The notes: a model not told the origin generated them from the sequence alone. A DNA stretch of 64,000 bases from Candidatus Kutchimonas denitrificans (GCA_011774835.1 JAACAK010000114.1:37068-101067), one strand, 5' to 3'. Counted from the first letter of the stretch, positions 1 through 9,303 are shown. Numbers and translations are program-made.

Positions 1-2
1 CC

Positions 3-2066
3 CTCCGCTTCATGGGCGAGGGTACGACCCTTTTCGCCGACCTGCTGTTCCAGGGCCTGATCGACGCCGACCCGCGCGCCCGTGGTCTCACCTGCCTGCG
101 TCCGGAGGACGGTGACGCGCAGCTGGCGGAAACGATCGCGCGATTGCGCGACACACCGTCCGCCGCGCACCTCTACTGTCCGTACACTTCGGAGCGCATC
201 CCGCATCAGCGCGGTGACAAGACGATCGGCTTCCTGCGCCTCGACCAGCAGCTGGGGTCGAACGTCGAACTGATGGCCAGCTTCCTGTACAACCGGAGAC
301 AGCTGGAGCTCTACACGCCGGAGTTCAAGTACAACCTGGAGCACCAGCTGGGCCAGCGCACCGAGGGCTTCCTGGCCAATCTGACCCTCGATTGGTCGGC
401 CCAGCACGAGGGTCGCATCTACAACCTGATCGGCCGGGCCGCGCTGGTGCGGCTGGACCGCTACCTGGGCGTCCTGGACCCGAGCACGTTCAGCGAGCGG
501 AGCCGGGTCGCCGGGTTCGGACTCTCGAACTTCCGCTTTCTCGGCGAGGACTTCACCCGCTCGCCCATCGAGGAGCAGCTGGAGTCGGGCGCCGCGGTGC
601 CCGGGTATGCGATACCGGGAGGGACGGTGGGCTCGCCGTTCGGGCCGGCGGCTGAGGGGATATTCTTTACCGAGGGGACGCCCGGGATCGCGAACTGGAA
701 CCGGACCGACTACCTGGCCACCGACCTGACAGGGTCGCTCCTATCGGCGGAAGGCCACGCGCTACGGGCCGGACTGAACGGCCGGTTCTACCGGGTGGAG
801 AGCTACGAGCGGGCGCTGGGCTATCTGACGGGAAACCTGCCGAGCTTCGCACGGTTCTACCCGACGACGATCGCCGGATACGCCGAGGCGTCGCTGCTGG
901 CCGCGCACGATGTCACGCTCGAGCTGGGGCTGCGGATCGAGTCGTTCCAATCGGGCATCTCGTTCCGAGAGGATCGAGCGAACCTGTTGAGCCCGATCGT
1001 CGACGCCGAATGGCACACCGAGGTGATGCCGCGCCTCGGGATGGCGGTCCCCGTCCCGGGCACGTTCGGTCGCCTCATGTTCCGCTTCAATTACGGCCTG
1101 GTCGCCCAGGCGCCCGACTTCCGCTTCTTCCTCGACACCACACTGGGCGACTCACTGCGTGCCAACATCCGGCGCCAGGGAAATCCGAACCTGGCGTTCG
1201 AGCGAGGGACCTCGTGGGAGGTCGGCGCCGACATGCTGGTGACCGATCGGCTATCGGTCGGCGCGACGGGTTATCTGAAGCAGTTGCACAACCTGGTTAC
1301 CAGCAGCCTGACGTTCTCGGGCTTCGCCGAGAACCAGTTCACGACGGGCGACTTCGGCACGGTGCAGGGGCTGGCGCTGACGGTGCGAGGCCGTTGGGGT
1401 TGGATCGATCTGCGGGCCGGCTACACGCTGCAGAGCGCCAAGGGCGTGACCTCGAGCGCGTTCGAGGATCCAGGCGAAGGGCTCACGGAGCGACGGCTGG
1501 AGTTCCCGCTCGCCTTCGACAGCCGCCACCAGTTCGACCTGACTGCTCTGGCCGGCCGCGCCGCGGGAGTGGAGACCCGGTGGTCTGTCAGCGTGACGGG
1601 CGCAGCGCGGAGCGGATATCCGCTCAACCGGACGTTCACCAGCATCGAAGAGGGGGTGGAGCCGGAGGTGGGGGAGCGGCTGCCATGGATCGGGACGCTG
1701 AACCTGCGAACGAGCTGGCAGTTCGGCGAGCTGCCGCTGTGCGGCGGCTGCACGTGGCGGGCGGTGTTCGACGGTCGCAACCTGCTGAACCGGGACAACA
1801 TCATCGCGCTGCGGCGCGACACCGGGACCCTGGCGCCGCCAACGGCCGAGCTGGAGGCCATCGCGGACGAGATACCGTTCGATTTCCAGCCGATACCACT
1901 CGAGTCGCCGAACTACAGCGCGAACGTGGATCTGGACGGAAGCGGACTGATCACGGCGGATGAGATGCGAACCGGTCGCCTCGCCGCCGCGCTGGACCGC
2001 AACGACCCGTCGCTCTTCTTCGGGTCCGGCAGCGCGATGCGGCTGGGCATCGAGGTGCGCTTCTAA
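3..2066 (+). CDS. TonB-dependent outer-membrane receptor, C-terminal part (5' end outside window)
   Basis: The frame is open to the left edge, so the first Met at base 12 is probably internal and the plug domain lies outside the window. The visible ~687 residues look like a beta barrel: alternating aromatic/polar strands, long Gly/Pro/Asp-rich loops, a late segment of the form DGRNLLNRDN, and a C-terminal Phe (IEVRF) typical of BamA substrates. Near residues 640-651 (counted from the first Met) the sequence DLDGSGLITADE fits a 12-residue EF-hand calcium loop, inserted before the last strand. A CGGC pair lies shortly upstream. The stop overlaps the next start (TAATG), so the following PD40 gene is probably co-translated. 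Substrate unknown; the TonB-receptor class is fairly secure, but no plug or TonB box can be checked here. Confidence 0.85.
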   Translation, partial: LRFMGEGTTLFADLLFQGLIDADPRARGLTCLRPEDGDAQLAETIARLRDTPSAAHLYCPYTSERIPHQRGDKTIGFLRLDQQLGSNVELMASFLYNRRQLELYTPEFKYNLEHQLGQRTEGFLANLTLDWSAQHEGRIYNLIGRAALVRLDRYLGVLDPSTFSERSRVAGFGLSNFRFLGEDFTRSPIEEQLESGAAVPGYAIPGGTVGSPFGPAAEGIFFTEGTPGIANWNRTDYLATDLTGSLLSAEGHALRAGLNGRFYRVESYERALGYLTGNLPSFARFYPTTIAGYAEASLLAAHDVTLELGLRIESFQSGISFREDRANLLSPIVDAEWHTEVMPRLGMAVPVPGTFGRLMFRFNYGLVAQAPDFRFFLDTTLGDSLRANIRRQGNPNLAFERGTSWEVGADMLVTDRLSVGATGYLKQLHNLVTSSLTFSGFAENQFTTGDFGTVQGLALTVRGRWGWIDLRAGYTLQSAKGVTSSAFEDPGEGLTERRLEFPLAFDSRHQFDLTALAGRAAGVETRWSVSVTGAARSGYPLNRTFTSIEEGVEPEVGERLPWIGTLNLRTSWQFGELPLCGGCTWRAVFDGRNLLNRDNIIALRRDTGTLAPPTAELEAIADEIPFDFQPIPLESPNYSANVDLDGSGLITADEMRTGRLAAALDRNDPSLFFGSGSAMRLGIEVRF

Positions 2067-3235
2067 TGATCCGCGCAGGTCGGGTTCTCGCCCTGTCGCT
2101 TCTCGTAGTGCTGCTGGCACCGCCGGCCTGCCGCGACGACGTCGACCCGTTCCTGCCTGACCAGCGTCCCGTACCCGGGAGCACCGTGCGGCTCACTTAC
2201 AGCCCGGGCAACGAGCGGAGCCCGGCCTGGTCCGCCGACGGCGACAGCGTCTACTACAGCGCTGAGACATTCGAGACGCAGCCGGGCACGCCCGGCGTGC
2301 TTCTCCGAGTGCCGCGGACCAGCGGGTCGGCTGCGCCGCTGTTGCCCAACGTCCAGGGAGCCGGCAGCGTCACCGAGCACTGGCTGCTGGCCCCGGCGCC
2401 GGACCCGTCCGGCGAGCGGCTGGCCTACGTGGAGATCGTGACGACCTGGACGCTGCACCCCTGTTCGACCCCGTTCAGCGGCTGCAACCCACCGCTGAGC
2501 GAGGTCGAGGCGCGGTTGCCGCCGCCGCGCCGGGTCGCCGTGCGGGTTCGGGGTGTGGATGTGCCGAACCCGACGGCCGAGGACACATCGGTGGTCATGG
2601 ACGCGCCGGGCGTGAGGATCGACTCGGAGGGTATTCGCACCGCCATTGTGAATGTCTATCCGTACCTCCGGCATTTCGCCGATGATGCGGCGGTCGGGTT
2701 CCGCGCCTCCTGGTCACCCTGCAGCAGCCGGCTGGTGCTGAGCGACGGCCTGCGGCTCCGCACCTGGACGGTGGGCGCCGACAGCGCCGTGACGATCCCG
2801 AACACTCAGGACGGCGTCTGGCCCGCCTGGAGCCCCGGCTGCGAATGGATCGCGTTCACCCGGCTCGAACGCGCCGACTCGACCGGCGCCACCTGTCTCT
2901 ACACGGACGAGATGGGGGCGCTGATCTGCCAGCAGGAACGAACCGAGTACACGGTGGGTCGTCACGCGCTGATGCGGATACGCGCCGACGGGACCGGGCT
3001 GCTCGATCTGGGCGACGGGGACGAGCCAGCCTGGTCGCCGGACGGCTCGGCGCTCTACTTCCACCGGGAGGGCCGCATCTGGCGAAGCGAGCCCGACGGC
3101 TCGAACGCGGTCCCGGTGCCGGACACCGAGGGCGGTCACGAGCCGGCCGTCTCGCCCGACGGTCGATTCCTCGCCTTCACGCGCCGCGGCAACGCGGGAA
3201 CGTACGACGTATGGGTCACCACGCTCGAGCCCTAG
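2066..3235 (+). CDS. PD40 (TolB-like) beta-propeller protein, probable lipoprotein
   Basis: 389 aa. The N-terminus is a hydrophobic signal ending APPAC at Cys22, a weak lipobox, so lipid anchoring is likely but not certain. At least four WD40-like PD40 repeats are visible, with cores such as SPAWSADGDSVYY, WPAWSPGCEWIAF, EPAWSPDGSALYF and EPAVSPDGRFLAF. Such propellers are usually periplasmic or surface interaction modules and have no catalytic site. Its ATG overlaps the stop of the TonB-dependent receptor by one base, which suggests translational coupling and a role as a receptor accessory. Two Cys-rich segments (C-x7-C-x4-C near residues 130-143, and C-x5-C later) may form disulfides. No specific function can be given. 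Confidence 0.8.
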   Translation: MIRAGRVLALSLLVVLLAPPACRDDVDPFLPDQRPVPGSTVRLTYSPGNERSPAWSADGDSVYYSAETFETQPGTPGVLLRVPRTSGSAAPLLPNVQGAGSVTEHWLLAPAPDPSGERLAYVEIVTTWTLHPCSTPFSGCNPPLSEVEARLPPPRRVAVRVRGVDVPNPTAEDTSVVMDAPGVRIDSEGIRTAIVNVYPYLRHFADDAAVGFRASWSPCSSRLVLSDGLRLRTWTVGADSAVTIPNTQDGVWPAWSPGCEWIAFTRLERADSTGATCLYTDEMGALICQQERTEYTVGRHALMRIRADGTGLLDLGDGDEPAWSPDGSALYFHREGRIWRSEPDGSNAVPVPDTEGGHEPAVSPDGRFLAFTRRGNAGTYDVWVTTLEP

Positions 3236-4311
3236 CTCACTCGGCCCTGCTGCTCGGCCTGGCCGGCTGCGGCGACACGCTGATCATCACCGGCGACGCC
3301 CCCGGCGTCATGCGCATTGTCGCCGGGGTCCCGGAGGTCGCAGGCGACAGCCTGGGCGAGCGGGCCACGGAGAGCCTGCTCCACGAGCCGAGCGGTGTGG
3401 CCGCCGGCGCGGACGGGACGCTGTACCTGGCCGACAGCAGGAACGCGCGGGTGCTGCGGATCCGGCCGGACGGCAGAGCCCAGGTCGTGATCGATCACGG
3501 CGACCGCTCGCGGGAGCCCCAGCTCCGCCGGCCCGGCGGTCTGGCTCTGGACAGCGTCGGCGGCCTGCTGGTGGCGGACCCCGAGGGCGGCCGGGTCTGG
3601 CGTATCGAGCTGGAGAGCCGGGACGCCATGCCGGTGGCCGGGACCGGCGGTGCAGCCTCCGGTGACACGACCCGGGCGCTGGAGACCGAACTCGAGGCGC
3701 CGGCCGGAGTCGCCGCCGGGGCCGACGGCGCCTTCTACGTTTCGGAACGTTCGGGTCATCGCGTTCGCCGCGTCGGGGCCGACGGGTCGATCGCCACCAT
3801 CGCCGGGGACGGTACGCCGGGCTTCGCCGGGGACGGCGGCGGCGCCTCTGACGCACGGCTCGACGCGCCGCAAGGCCTCGCCCTCGCCGGTGAGGTCCTC
3901 TACGTCGCCGACAGCGGCAACCAGCGGGTGCGGGCTATCGATCTCGTGAACTCGACGATCTCCACCGTGGCCGGCTCCGGCGGCACCGGATTCGGCGGTG
4001 ACGGTGGGCCAGCGGTCGACGCCCTGCTCAACGATCCGGTGACGCTGACGGTCACGGCGGACCGACAGGTACTGTTCGTCGCCGAAACGGGCAACGACAG
4101 GGTCCGCTCGGTACGGCTGGACTCGGGGGTGATCACCACCTTCAGCGGGACCGGCGCGTCCGAGTTCCAGGGCGACTTGCTGAGCGCCGCCGTGACGCCG
4201 CTGCCCGACCCCCGGGGACTCGCCGCCTCGCCTTTCGACATCCTCTTCGTCTCGGTCGCCGGCCACCACATCGTCTATCGCACGGCGCTCGGGCTGCTGC
4301 TCATCCCGTAG
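3211..4311 (+). CDS. NHL-repeat beta-propeller lipoprotein
   Basis: 366 aa from the ATG at 3211, which overlaps the preceding gene by 25 bp. This start was chosen because it gives a complete lipoprotein signal ending LAGC at Cys20; an in-frame extension further upstream lies inside the PD40 gene and is not expected to be used. The mature part has about five NHL-type repeats with cores such as PSGVAAGADGTLYLADSRN, PAGVAAGADGAFYVSERSG, PQGLALAGEVLYVADSGN and LFVAETGNDRVRSV. NHL propellers bind proteins, RNA or ligands; here export and lipidation suggest an envelope role next to the TonB receptor. It is the last gene before a promoter-containing gap, so receptor, PD40 and NHL genes may form one unit. 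Confidence 0.8.
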   Translation: MGHHARALAHSALLLGLAGCGDTLIITGDAPGVMRIVAGVPEVAGDSLGERATESLLHEPSGVAAGADGTLYLADSRNARVLRIRPDGRAQVVIDHGDRSREPQLRRPGGLALDSVGGLLVADPEGGRVWRIELESRDAMPVAGTGGAASGDTTRALETELEAPAGVAAGADGAFYVSERSGHRVRRVGADGSIATIAGDGTPGFAGDGGGASDARLDAPQGLALAGEVLYVADSGNQRVRAIDLVNSTISTVAGSGGTGFGGDGGPAVDALLNDPVTLTVTADRQVLFVAETGNDRVRSVRLDSGVITTFSGTGASEFQGDLLSAAVTPLPDPRGLAASPFDILFVSVAGHHIVYRTALGLLLIP

Positions 4312-4326
4312 CGGCCATGGCGCCGC

Positions 4327-4355
4327 TTGACATGCCGGGCGCGCCGGCCTAGGCT
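4327..4355 (+). promoter_or_regulatory. Sigma-70-like promoter ahead of the OPT transporter gene
   Basis: A perfect TTGACA (4327-4332), a 17-bp spacer and TAGGCT (4350-4355) lie in the only gap between the NHL gene and the transporter. A leader of about 105 nt follows, with AGGAGG a few bases before the ATG at 4466. The -10 box matches consensus at three of six positions, so strength is uncertain. Confidence 0.6.
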
Positions 4356-4465
4356 GACGCGGCTTCACTAGCTCTACCCAACCAGCACAAGCACGACGGT
4401 GGCCGCGGGCGTGGGCCGTCCGCCGCCGCCGATTCGAGGCGAATCCCCAGACCAGGAGGCCCTCG

Positions 4466-6436
4466 ATGGACCCCAAACCGCACAAGCCTTACGTGCCGGC
4501 GGATACCCGAATGACCGAGTTCACGCTGAGAGCCGTGGTCCTCGGCGTGGTCATGGCCGTGATCCTGGGCGCCGCCAACGCGTACATCGGCATGGTGGCT
4601 GGCCTGACGATCGCCGCCACCTTCCCGGCGGCCGTCGTGGCGATGGCCGTCCTGCGACCGATGGCCGGGACGATCCTGGAGGAGAACATCGCCCGAACCA
4701 CGGCATCGGTGGGCGAGGCGCTGGTGGCGGGCGCCATCTTCACCATCCCCGCCTTCGTGATCGCCGGGGTGTGGGAGACGGTGAACTTCTGGATCTCGGC
4801 GTTCATCATGCTGGTGGGCGGCGTGCTGGGTGTCCTGTTCGTGATCATCCTGCGGCGCACGCTGGTGGAGGACGCGGGGCTGCCCTTCCCGGAGTCGGTG
4901 GCGGCGGGCGAAATCCACAAGGCGGGCCAGGCCGGGGCGACCGGCGGGAAGTACCTGGTGCTGGCCGGCGTGACGGCGGGCTTCATCGAGCTGATCAAAA
5001 ACGCTTCGGGCCTGCGGGTCCTGGCCTCGAACATGGCCGGATTCTGGTCCTGGGGATCGACCCGGATCGGCCAGGGGGCGGCGTTGCCGGAGCCCTACAC
5101 CGGCGGCATCTACATGTCGACGCCGTCTGCATCGCCGGCGTTGCTGGGCGTGGGTTACATCATCGGCCCGCGCCTTTCCGCCGTCGTGTTCGCCGGCGGC
5201 GTGCTGGGCTGGTGGTGCCTGGCCCCGGTGATGGCTTTCGTCAACCGGGACCTGATCGGGTTGGCCGAGACCCAGGGGTGGAGCTTCGCGATGGTGAACG
5301 TCGTTTGGCAGTCGATGGTCCGGCCGCTGGCGGTGGGCACCATGGTGGTCGGCGCGGTGTGGACGCTGTGGAGCATGCGGACCAGCCTGCTCACCGGGCT
5401 GGGACGGGTGCTGGCCGACGTGAAGCAGGTGAAGGGGGGGATGCAGGTGGAGAACCGCCTGGAGCTCGATCTGCGCTACCGCTACATCGTCTGGGGCATC
5501 ATCGGCCTGATCATCCCGATCTGGATCCTCTACTATTACTTCAGCCAGAGCTTCGGCGGCTCGCTGCTGGCGGCCGTCGTGATGGTGATCGCGGGCATTC
5601 TGTTCGCCGCCGTGGCCGGCTACCTGGTGGGCGTGATCGGCAGCAGCAACAACCCGATCAGCGGACTGACCCTGACCACCCTGATCCTGGCCGCGCTGCT
5701 CATGGTGGCCATCGGCCTCACCGGCGACCGGGGCGTGCTGGCGGTGCTGGGCGTCGCCGCGGTGGTCTGCTGCGCCATGGGCATCGCCGGTGACATGATG
5801 CAGGACCTGAAGGTCGGGCACATCCTGGGCGGTACGCCGGCCTCGATGCAGAGGGGCGAGCTGATCTCGGTCGTTTTCGCGGCGCCGGCGCTGGCCGGCG
5901 CGCTGCTGCTCCTGGGTAAAGCCTACGGGTTCGCCGGGGCGCCGGGCGCCGACCCGGCCACGGCGCTGCCGGCGCCGCAGGCGGGCCTGATGGCGCTGGT
6001 CAGCCAGGGGATCGTGGGCGGCGAGATGGTGTGGCCGCTCTTCCTGGCGGGGATGCTGTTCGGCGTCATGCTGATCCTGGTCCGATCGCCGTCGCCGATG
6101 CTCGTGGCGGTAGGCATGTACCTGCCCATCTACAGCACGTTCGCGATCTTCGTCGGCGGTGTCTTCAAGTGGATCGTCGATCGCATGTTGGCGCGCAAAC
6201 GTTATACGGCGGAGCAGCTGGAGCGGGCCAACAACACCGGTATCCTCGTCGCCTCGGGCTTCGTCGCCGGCGAGGCCTTGATGGGCGTGCTGATCGCAGG
6301 GCTGATCGTCGCCAACTTCTCGCTGCCGACCATCGTCAGCGATCCGCTCTGGCAGGGTCTGCTCGGCTTGTTGATCTTCCCGCTGGTGCTGTGGTTCTTC
6401 CACCGCTTCTCGAACGCCGAGGCCGCTTCCGCGTAG
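4466..6436 (+). CDS. OPT-family oligopeptide transporter
   Basis: 656 aa, the usual size for bacterial OPT proteins, with about 14-16 hydrophobic segments. Family hallmarks are visible: SNNPISGLTLTTL near residue 395 and GDMMQDLKVGHILGGTP near residue 440, plus PFPESVAAGEIHKAG near residue 150. OPT proteins import oligopeptides or metal-chelate complexes by proton coupling at the cytoplasmic membrane; the substrate cannot be read from sequence. AGGAGG lies just upstream of the ATG. The stop TAG overlaps the GTG start of a small lipoprotein, implying coupled translation. A long ORF on the opposite strand of this gene is a GC-skew shadow. Confidence 0.92.
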   Translation: MDPKPHKPYVPADTRMTEFTLRAVVLGVVMAVILGAANAYIGMVAGLTIAATFPAAVVAMAVLRPMAGTILEENIARTTASVGEALVAGAIFTIPAFVIAGVWETVNFWISAFIMLVGGVLGVLFVIILRRTLVEDAGLPFPESVAAGEIHKAGQAGATGGKYLVLAGVTAGFIELIKNASGLRVLASNMAGFWSWGSTRIGQGAALPEPYTGGIYMSTPSASPALLGVGYIIGPRLSAVVFAGGVLGWWCLAPVMAFVNRDLIGLAETQGWSFAMVNVVWQSMVRPLAVGTMVVGAVWTLWSMRTSLLTGLGRVLADVKQVKGGMQVENRLELDLRYRYIVWGIIGLIIPIWILYYYFSQSFGGSLLAAVVMVIAGILFAAVAGYLVGVIGSSNNPISGLTLTTLILAALLMVAIGLTGDRGVLAVLGVAAVVCCAMGIAGDMMQDLKVGHILGGTPASMQRGELISVVFAAPALAGALLLLGKAYGFAGAPGADPATALPAPQAGLMALVSQGIVGGEMVWPLFLAGMLFGVMLILVRSPSPMLVAVGMYLPIYSTFAIFVGGVFKWIVDRMLARKRYTAEQLERANNTGILVASGFVAGEALMGVLIAGLIVANFSLPTIVSDPLWQGLLGLLIFPLVLWFFHRFSNAEAASA

Positions 6437-6801
6437 TGCCGAGCGCGGGACGCGGGCGCAGGCCGAACCGGGTGCTGGGGGTCGTGCTGGCCCTGGGCAC
6501 CCTTCTGGCTGCTGTGGGGTGCCCGGACCGGGAGCCCGGGCCGATCAGCCGCGAGGAGTACATCGACGCGTACGTCAGGATCCTGCGTGCGGCGGAAGCG
6601 GCGCCCGACACGGCCGCGGCCAGCGACAGCGCGCGCCGGATACTGGCCGAGCGCGGCCTGACGGAAGACGACCTGATGGAGTTCGCGGAAAGCTACGTCG
6701 AGGATCCCACTGAGCTGGCACGCATCTGGGAAAAGATCGAAGAACGGCTCAAGCAGCCCGCGGACACCGGGGCCGGCAGCCAACAGCCCGGGAGGAGGTA
6801 G
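6436..6801 (+). CDS. Small DUF4296-like lipoprotein coupled to the OPT transporter
   Basis: 121 aa from a GTG that overlaps the transporter stop (TAGTG). The signal segment ends AAVGC with the lipid-acceptor Cys at residue 29. The mature protein is short, helical and charged: ISREEYIDAYVRILRAAEA, then ARRILAERGLTEDDLMEF and PTELARIWEKIEERLK. This order resembles DUF4296 lipoproteins of Bacteroidota, where a helix pair follows the lipid anchor; that assignment is a reading of pattern, not a search result. An in-frame upstream extension lies inside the OPT gene and would lose the signal peptide. The coupling suggests an accessory of the transporter or a shared regulatory need. Confidence 0.7.
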   Translation: MPSAGRGRRPNRVLGVVLALGTLLAAVGCPDREPGPISREEYIDAYVRILRAAEAAPDTAAASDSARRILAERGLTEDDLMEFAESYVEDPTELARIWEKIEERLKQPADTGAGSQQPGRR

Positions 6802-6834
6802 GCCGTCCGGCGAGAATGCCGCCTACCGCAACCT

Positions 6835-6922
6835 CCAACCTCCCCGAATCCCCGAACCCCGGAATCCCCGAATCCGGTTCGACGATTCGGAGAGAACTCG
6901 AGATTCCCCAAATCAGAATCCC
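6835..6922 (-). repeat. Interspersed 88-bp G-rich repeat, copy 1
   Basis: Read on the minus strand this 88-bp stretch aligns without gaps to 50895-50982, with 76 of 88 positions identical. The middle carries an identical 16-nt block CGAGTTCTCTCCGAAT, followed by three degenerate units of about 8 bp of the form GATTCGGG. It lies between two convergent genes (the DUF4296-like lipoprotein and the nif3-like gene). It encodes no plausible protein. Confidence 0.85.
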
Positions 6923-6942
6923 GAAATCCGAGTTAGGGATTC

Positions 6943-7707
6943 CTACAGTCCCGTAGGATGATCCACGAACCGCCACTCCAATGCGAACCTCTCCGCCACG
7001 TGGGCGGCCAGCGCCTTCACTCCCAGCGTCTCGGTGGCGTAGTGGCCGGCATAGAAGACGTTGATCCCCCACTCCTCCGCATCGAAGTAGGTATAGTGCG
7101 CGCCCTCGCCGGTGATGAACGTATCGAGCCCGGCGTCCCGCGCCTGGCCGATCAATCCGCCGGCGCCGCCGGTGACCACGCCCACCTGACTCACCCGTTC
7201 CGGGCCGCCGGGGATCACGAACGGATCGACGCCGAGTAGCTCCGCTAGCCGCCGCTCCACTTCCTGCCGGTCCGCTTCCGTTGCGCCCCGGTAGCCGATC
7301 TCGCGCCCCTCGTACTCGCCGAACGGCTTCAGCTCCTGCAGTCCGATCCCCCGCGCCAGTTCCGCGTTGTTCCCCACCTCGAGGTGCGCGTCCAGCGGAA
7401 TATGTGACGAATAGACGGCGATATCGTGCTCGATGAGCGGCTTGATCCGACGATAGGCGCGGCCGGTGAGCGGCGTCACCCCCGGCCCCCAGAAGAGGCC
7501 ATGGTGCACGATCATCAGGTCGGCGCCCAGCTCGACCGCGGCGTCGATCGTCGCCTGGCACGCGTCGGTACAGGCGACCACGTTACTCACTCTCCCGTTG
7601 TTTTCGACCTGCAGGCCGTTGTGGGCGCCGGGCGCGTCCGAATAGTCGGCGATATTGAGGTAGCCGTCGAGATAAGCGACCAGTTGATCGAGCTCGACTG
7701 CGGCCAT
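6943..7707 (-). CDS. Nif3-like dinuclear metal centre protein (DUF34)
   Basis: 254 aa, the normal length for the one-domain-pair Nif3/YbgI family. Metal-ligand motifs are present in order: HHGLFWG near residue 68, SSHIPLDAH near residue 100, GEGAHYTYFDAEEWG near residue 200 and AGHYATE near residue 220. Family members form toroidal hexamers with two metals; proposed activities are GTP cyclohydrolase-like or hydrolase, but the physiological role is unsettled. It is read just after guaA with a 3-bp gap, so the two are very likely co-transcribed. GATase-GMP synthase and a possible GTP-related enzyme next to each other may be meaningful, but this is inference. Confidence 0.88.
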   Translation of the reverse strand: MAAVELDQLVAYLDGYLNIADYSDAPGAHNGLQVENNGRVSNVVACTDACQATIDAAVELGADLMIVHHGLFWGPGVTPLTGRAYRRIKPLIEHDIAVYSSHIPLDAHLEVGNNAELARGIGLQELKPFGEYEGREIGYRGATEADRQEVERRLAELLGVDPFVIPGGPERVSQVGVVTGGAGGLIGQARDAGLDTFITGEGAHYTYFDAEEWGINVFYAGHYATETLGVKALAAHVAERFALEWRFVDHPTGL

Positions 7708-7710
7708 CGG

Positions 7711-9264
7711 TCACTCCCACTCGATGGTGGCCGGCGGCTTCGAGCTCACGTCGTAGCAGACGCGATTCACCCCGGCCACCTCGTTGATGATTCGGGTGGC
7801 GATGCGGCCCAGCACATCGTGCGGAAACGGGAACCAGTCGGCGGTCATGCCGTCGCGGCTGGTCACCGCGCGCAGCGCGATGACGTTCTCGTAGGTGCGG
7901 CCGTCGCCCATCACGCCGACGGTGCGCACCGGCAGCAGCACGGCGAAGGCCTGCCAGATCTCGTCGTAGAGGCCGGCGGCGCGGATCTCCTCCAGGTAGA
8001 TCGCGTCGGCTTCCCGCAGTACCTCCAGGCGCTCGCGGGTCACCGCGCCGAGGACGCGAACGGCGAGCCCGGGGCCGGGGAACGGATGCCGTCCGACCAG
8101 CTCCTCGGAGAGGCCGAGCTCGCGCCCCACCTGGCGCACTTCGTCCTTGAACAGCTCGCGGAGCGGCTCGATCAACTCGAACGGCAGCCGCTCCGGCAGG
8201 CCGCCGACGTTGTGGTGCGTCTTGATCGTGGCCGACGGGCCCCGCACCGAGAGCGACTCGATCACGTCGGGGTAGAGCGTGCCCTGCACCAGGAAGGCGA
8301 CGTCGTCGCCGATCGCCCGCGCCTCCTCCTCGAACACGTCGATGAACGTATGGCCGATGACGCGGCGCTTCTGCTCCGGTTCCTCGACACCCTCCAGCTG
8401 GGTCAGAAAGCGGTCGGCGGCGTCGACCCTCCGCAGCTCGATCCCCAGGTGCTGTCGAAACGTCCGGGCCACCCAGGCCGCCTCGCCTTTTCTCAGCAGG
8501 CCGGTATCGACGAAGATGCAGGTCAACCGGTCGCCCACGGCGTGGTGGACCAGGGCCGTGGCGACGGAGGAGTCAACGCCGCCGGACAGCGCCGCGATGA
8601 CCCGGTCGCGCTTGCCGACCTGCTCGCGGATCGCGGCGACCTGGCTCTCGATAAACGATCCGGCGGTCCAGCTGGGCTCGCAGTCGCAGATCCGGAACAG
8701 GAAGTTGGCCAGCATATCGCTGCCGCGGGCGGTGTGGGCGACCTCGGGATGGAACTGAAGGCCGTAGATCGGCCGGTCGATGGCGCGGAACGCGGCGATG
8801 GGCACGGTCTCGGTGGCGCCCAAGACCTCGAAGCCGGGCGGCGGCCTCTCGACCCGGTCGCCGTGGCTCATCCACACCGTGGACCGCTCGCCGGGCGCGA
8901 AGCCAGCGAACAGCTCGTCGGGCTGGGTGACCTCGAGCTCGGCGCGGCCGTATTCGCGTCGGGCCGAGCCGGTCACCGCGCCCCCGGACTCCTGAGCGAT
9001 CAGCTGCATGCCGTAGCAGATGCCGAGGATCGGCAGCTCCAGCGAGAGCAGCTCCACGTCCAACGTCGGCACGTCCTCGCCGTAGACGCTGGCGGGGCCG
9101 CCCGAAAGGATCACGCCGCTCGGCGCCCAGTCCCGCAGCCAATCGATCGACCGGGTGGGCGGATGGATCTCGCAGTAGACACGCTCTGCGCGGACCCGGC
9201 GCGCGATCAGCTGGGTGTACTGAGAGCCGTAGTCGAGGATGAGGATTCTGTCTTTCGGAAGCAT
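7711..9264 (-). CDS. guaA: GMP synthase (glutamine-hydrolysing)
   Basis: 517 aa, full length. It converts XMP to GMP with ATP and glutamine in the cytoplasm. The class I glutamine amidotransferase domain has the nucleophile in GICYGMQ (Cys83) and the His/Glu pair in LQFHPEV. The ATP pyrophosphatase domain has the P-loop [10 protein letters not shown], and the C-terminal dimerisation domain ends with the signature [11 protein letters not shown]. The gene follows proS and precedes the nif3-like gene in the same direction. The 150-bp gap before it holds a palindromic repeat and no clear promoter, so it may be read from the proS transcript. Confidence 0.97.
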   Translation of the reverse strand: MLPKDRILILDYGSQYTQLIARRVRAERVYCEIHPPTRSIDWLRDWAPSGVILSGGPASVYGEDVPTLDVELLSLELPILGICYGMQLIAQESGGAVTGSARREYGRAELEVTQPDELFAGFAPGERSTVWMSHGDRVERPPPGFEVLGATETVPIAAFRAIDRPIYGLQFHPEVAHTARGSDMLANFLFRICDCEPSWTAGSFIESQVAAIREQVGKRDRVIAALSGGVDSSVATALVHHAVGDRLTCIFVDTGLLRKGEAAWVARTFRQHLGIELRRVDAADRFLTQLEGVEEPEQKRRVIGHTFIDVFEEEARAIGDDVAFLVQGTLYPDVIESLSVRGPSATIKTHHNVGGLPERLPFELIEPLRELFKDEVRQVGRELGLSEELVGRHPFPGPGLAVRVLGAVTRERLEVLREADAIYLEEIRAAGLYDEIWQAFAVLLPVRTVGVMGDGRTYENVIALRAVTSRDGMTADWFPFPHDVLGRIATRIINEVAGVNRVCYDVSSKPPATIEWE

Positions 9265-9303
9265 TACTCAGTCAGCTGCATCAAGTGCACGGATCGTATC
9301 CAG

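Noticed and set aside
2845..3210. N-terminal extension of the NHL protein
   Set aside because: The in-frame region lies within the PD40 gene and is Arg-rich; using it would lose the clear lipoprotein signal at the 3211 start.
4349..6403. 684-codon ORF on the minus strand opposite the OPT transporter
   Set aside because: Its translation is rich in His, Arg, Gln and Asp with no domain; it is a GC-skew shadow of the transporter reading frame.
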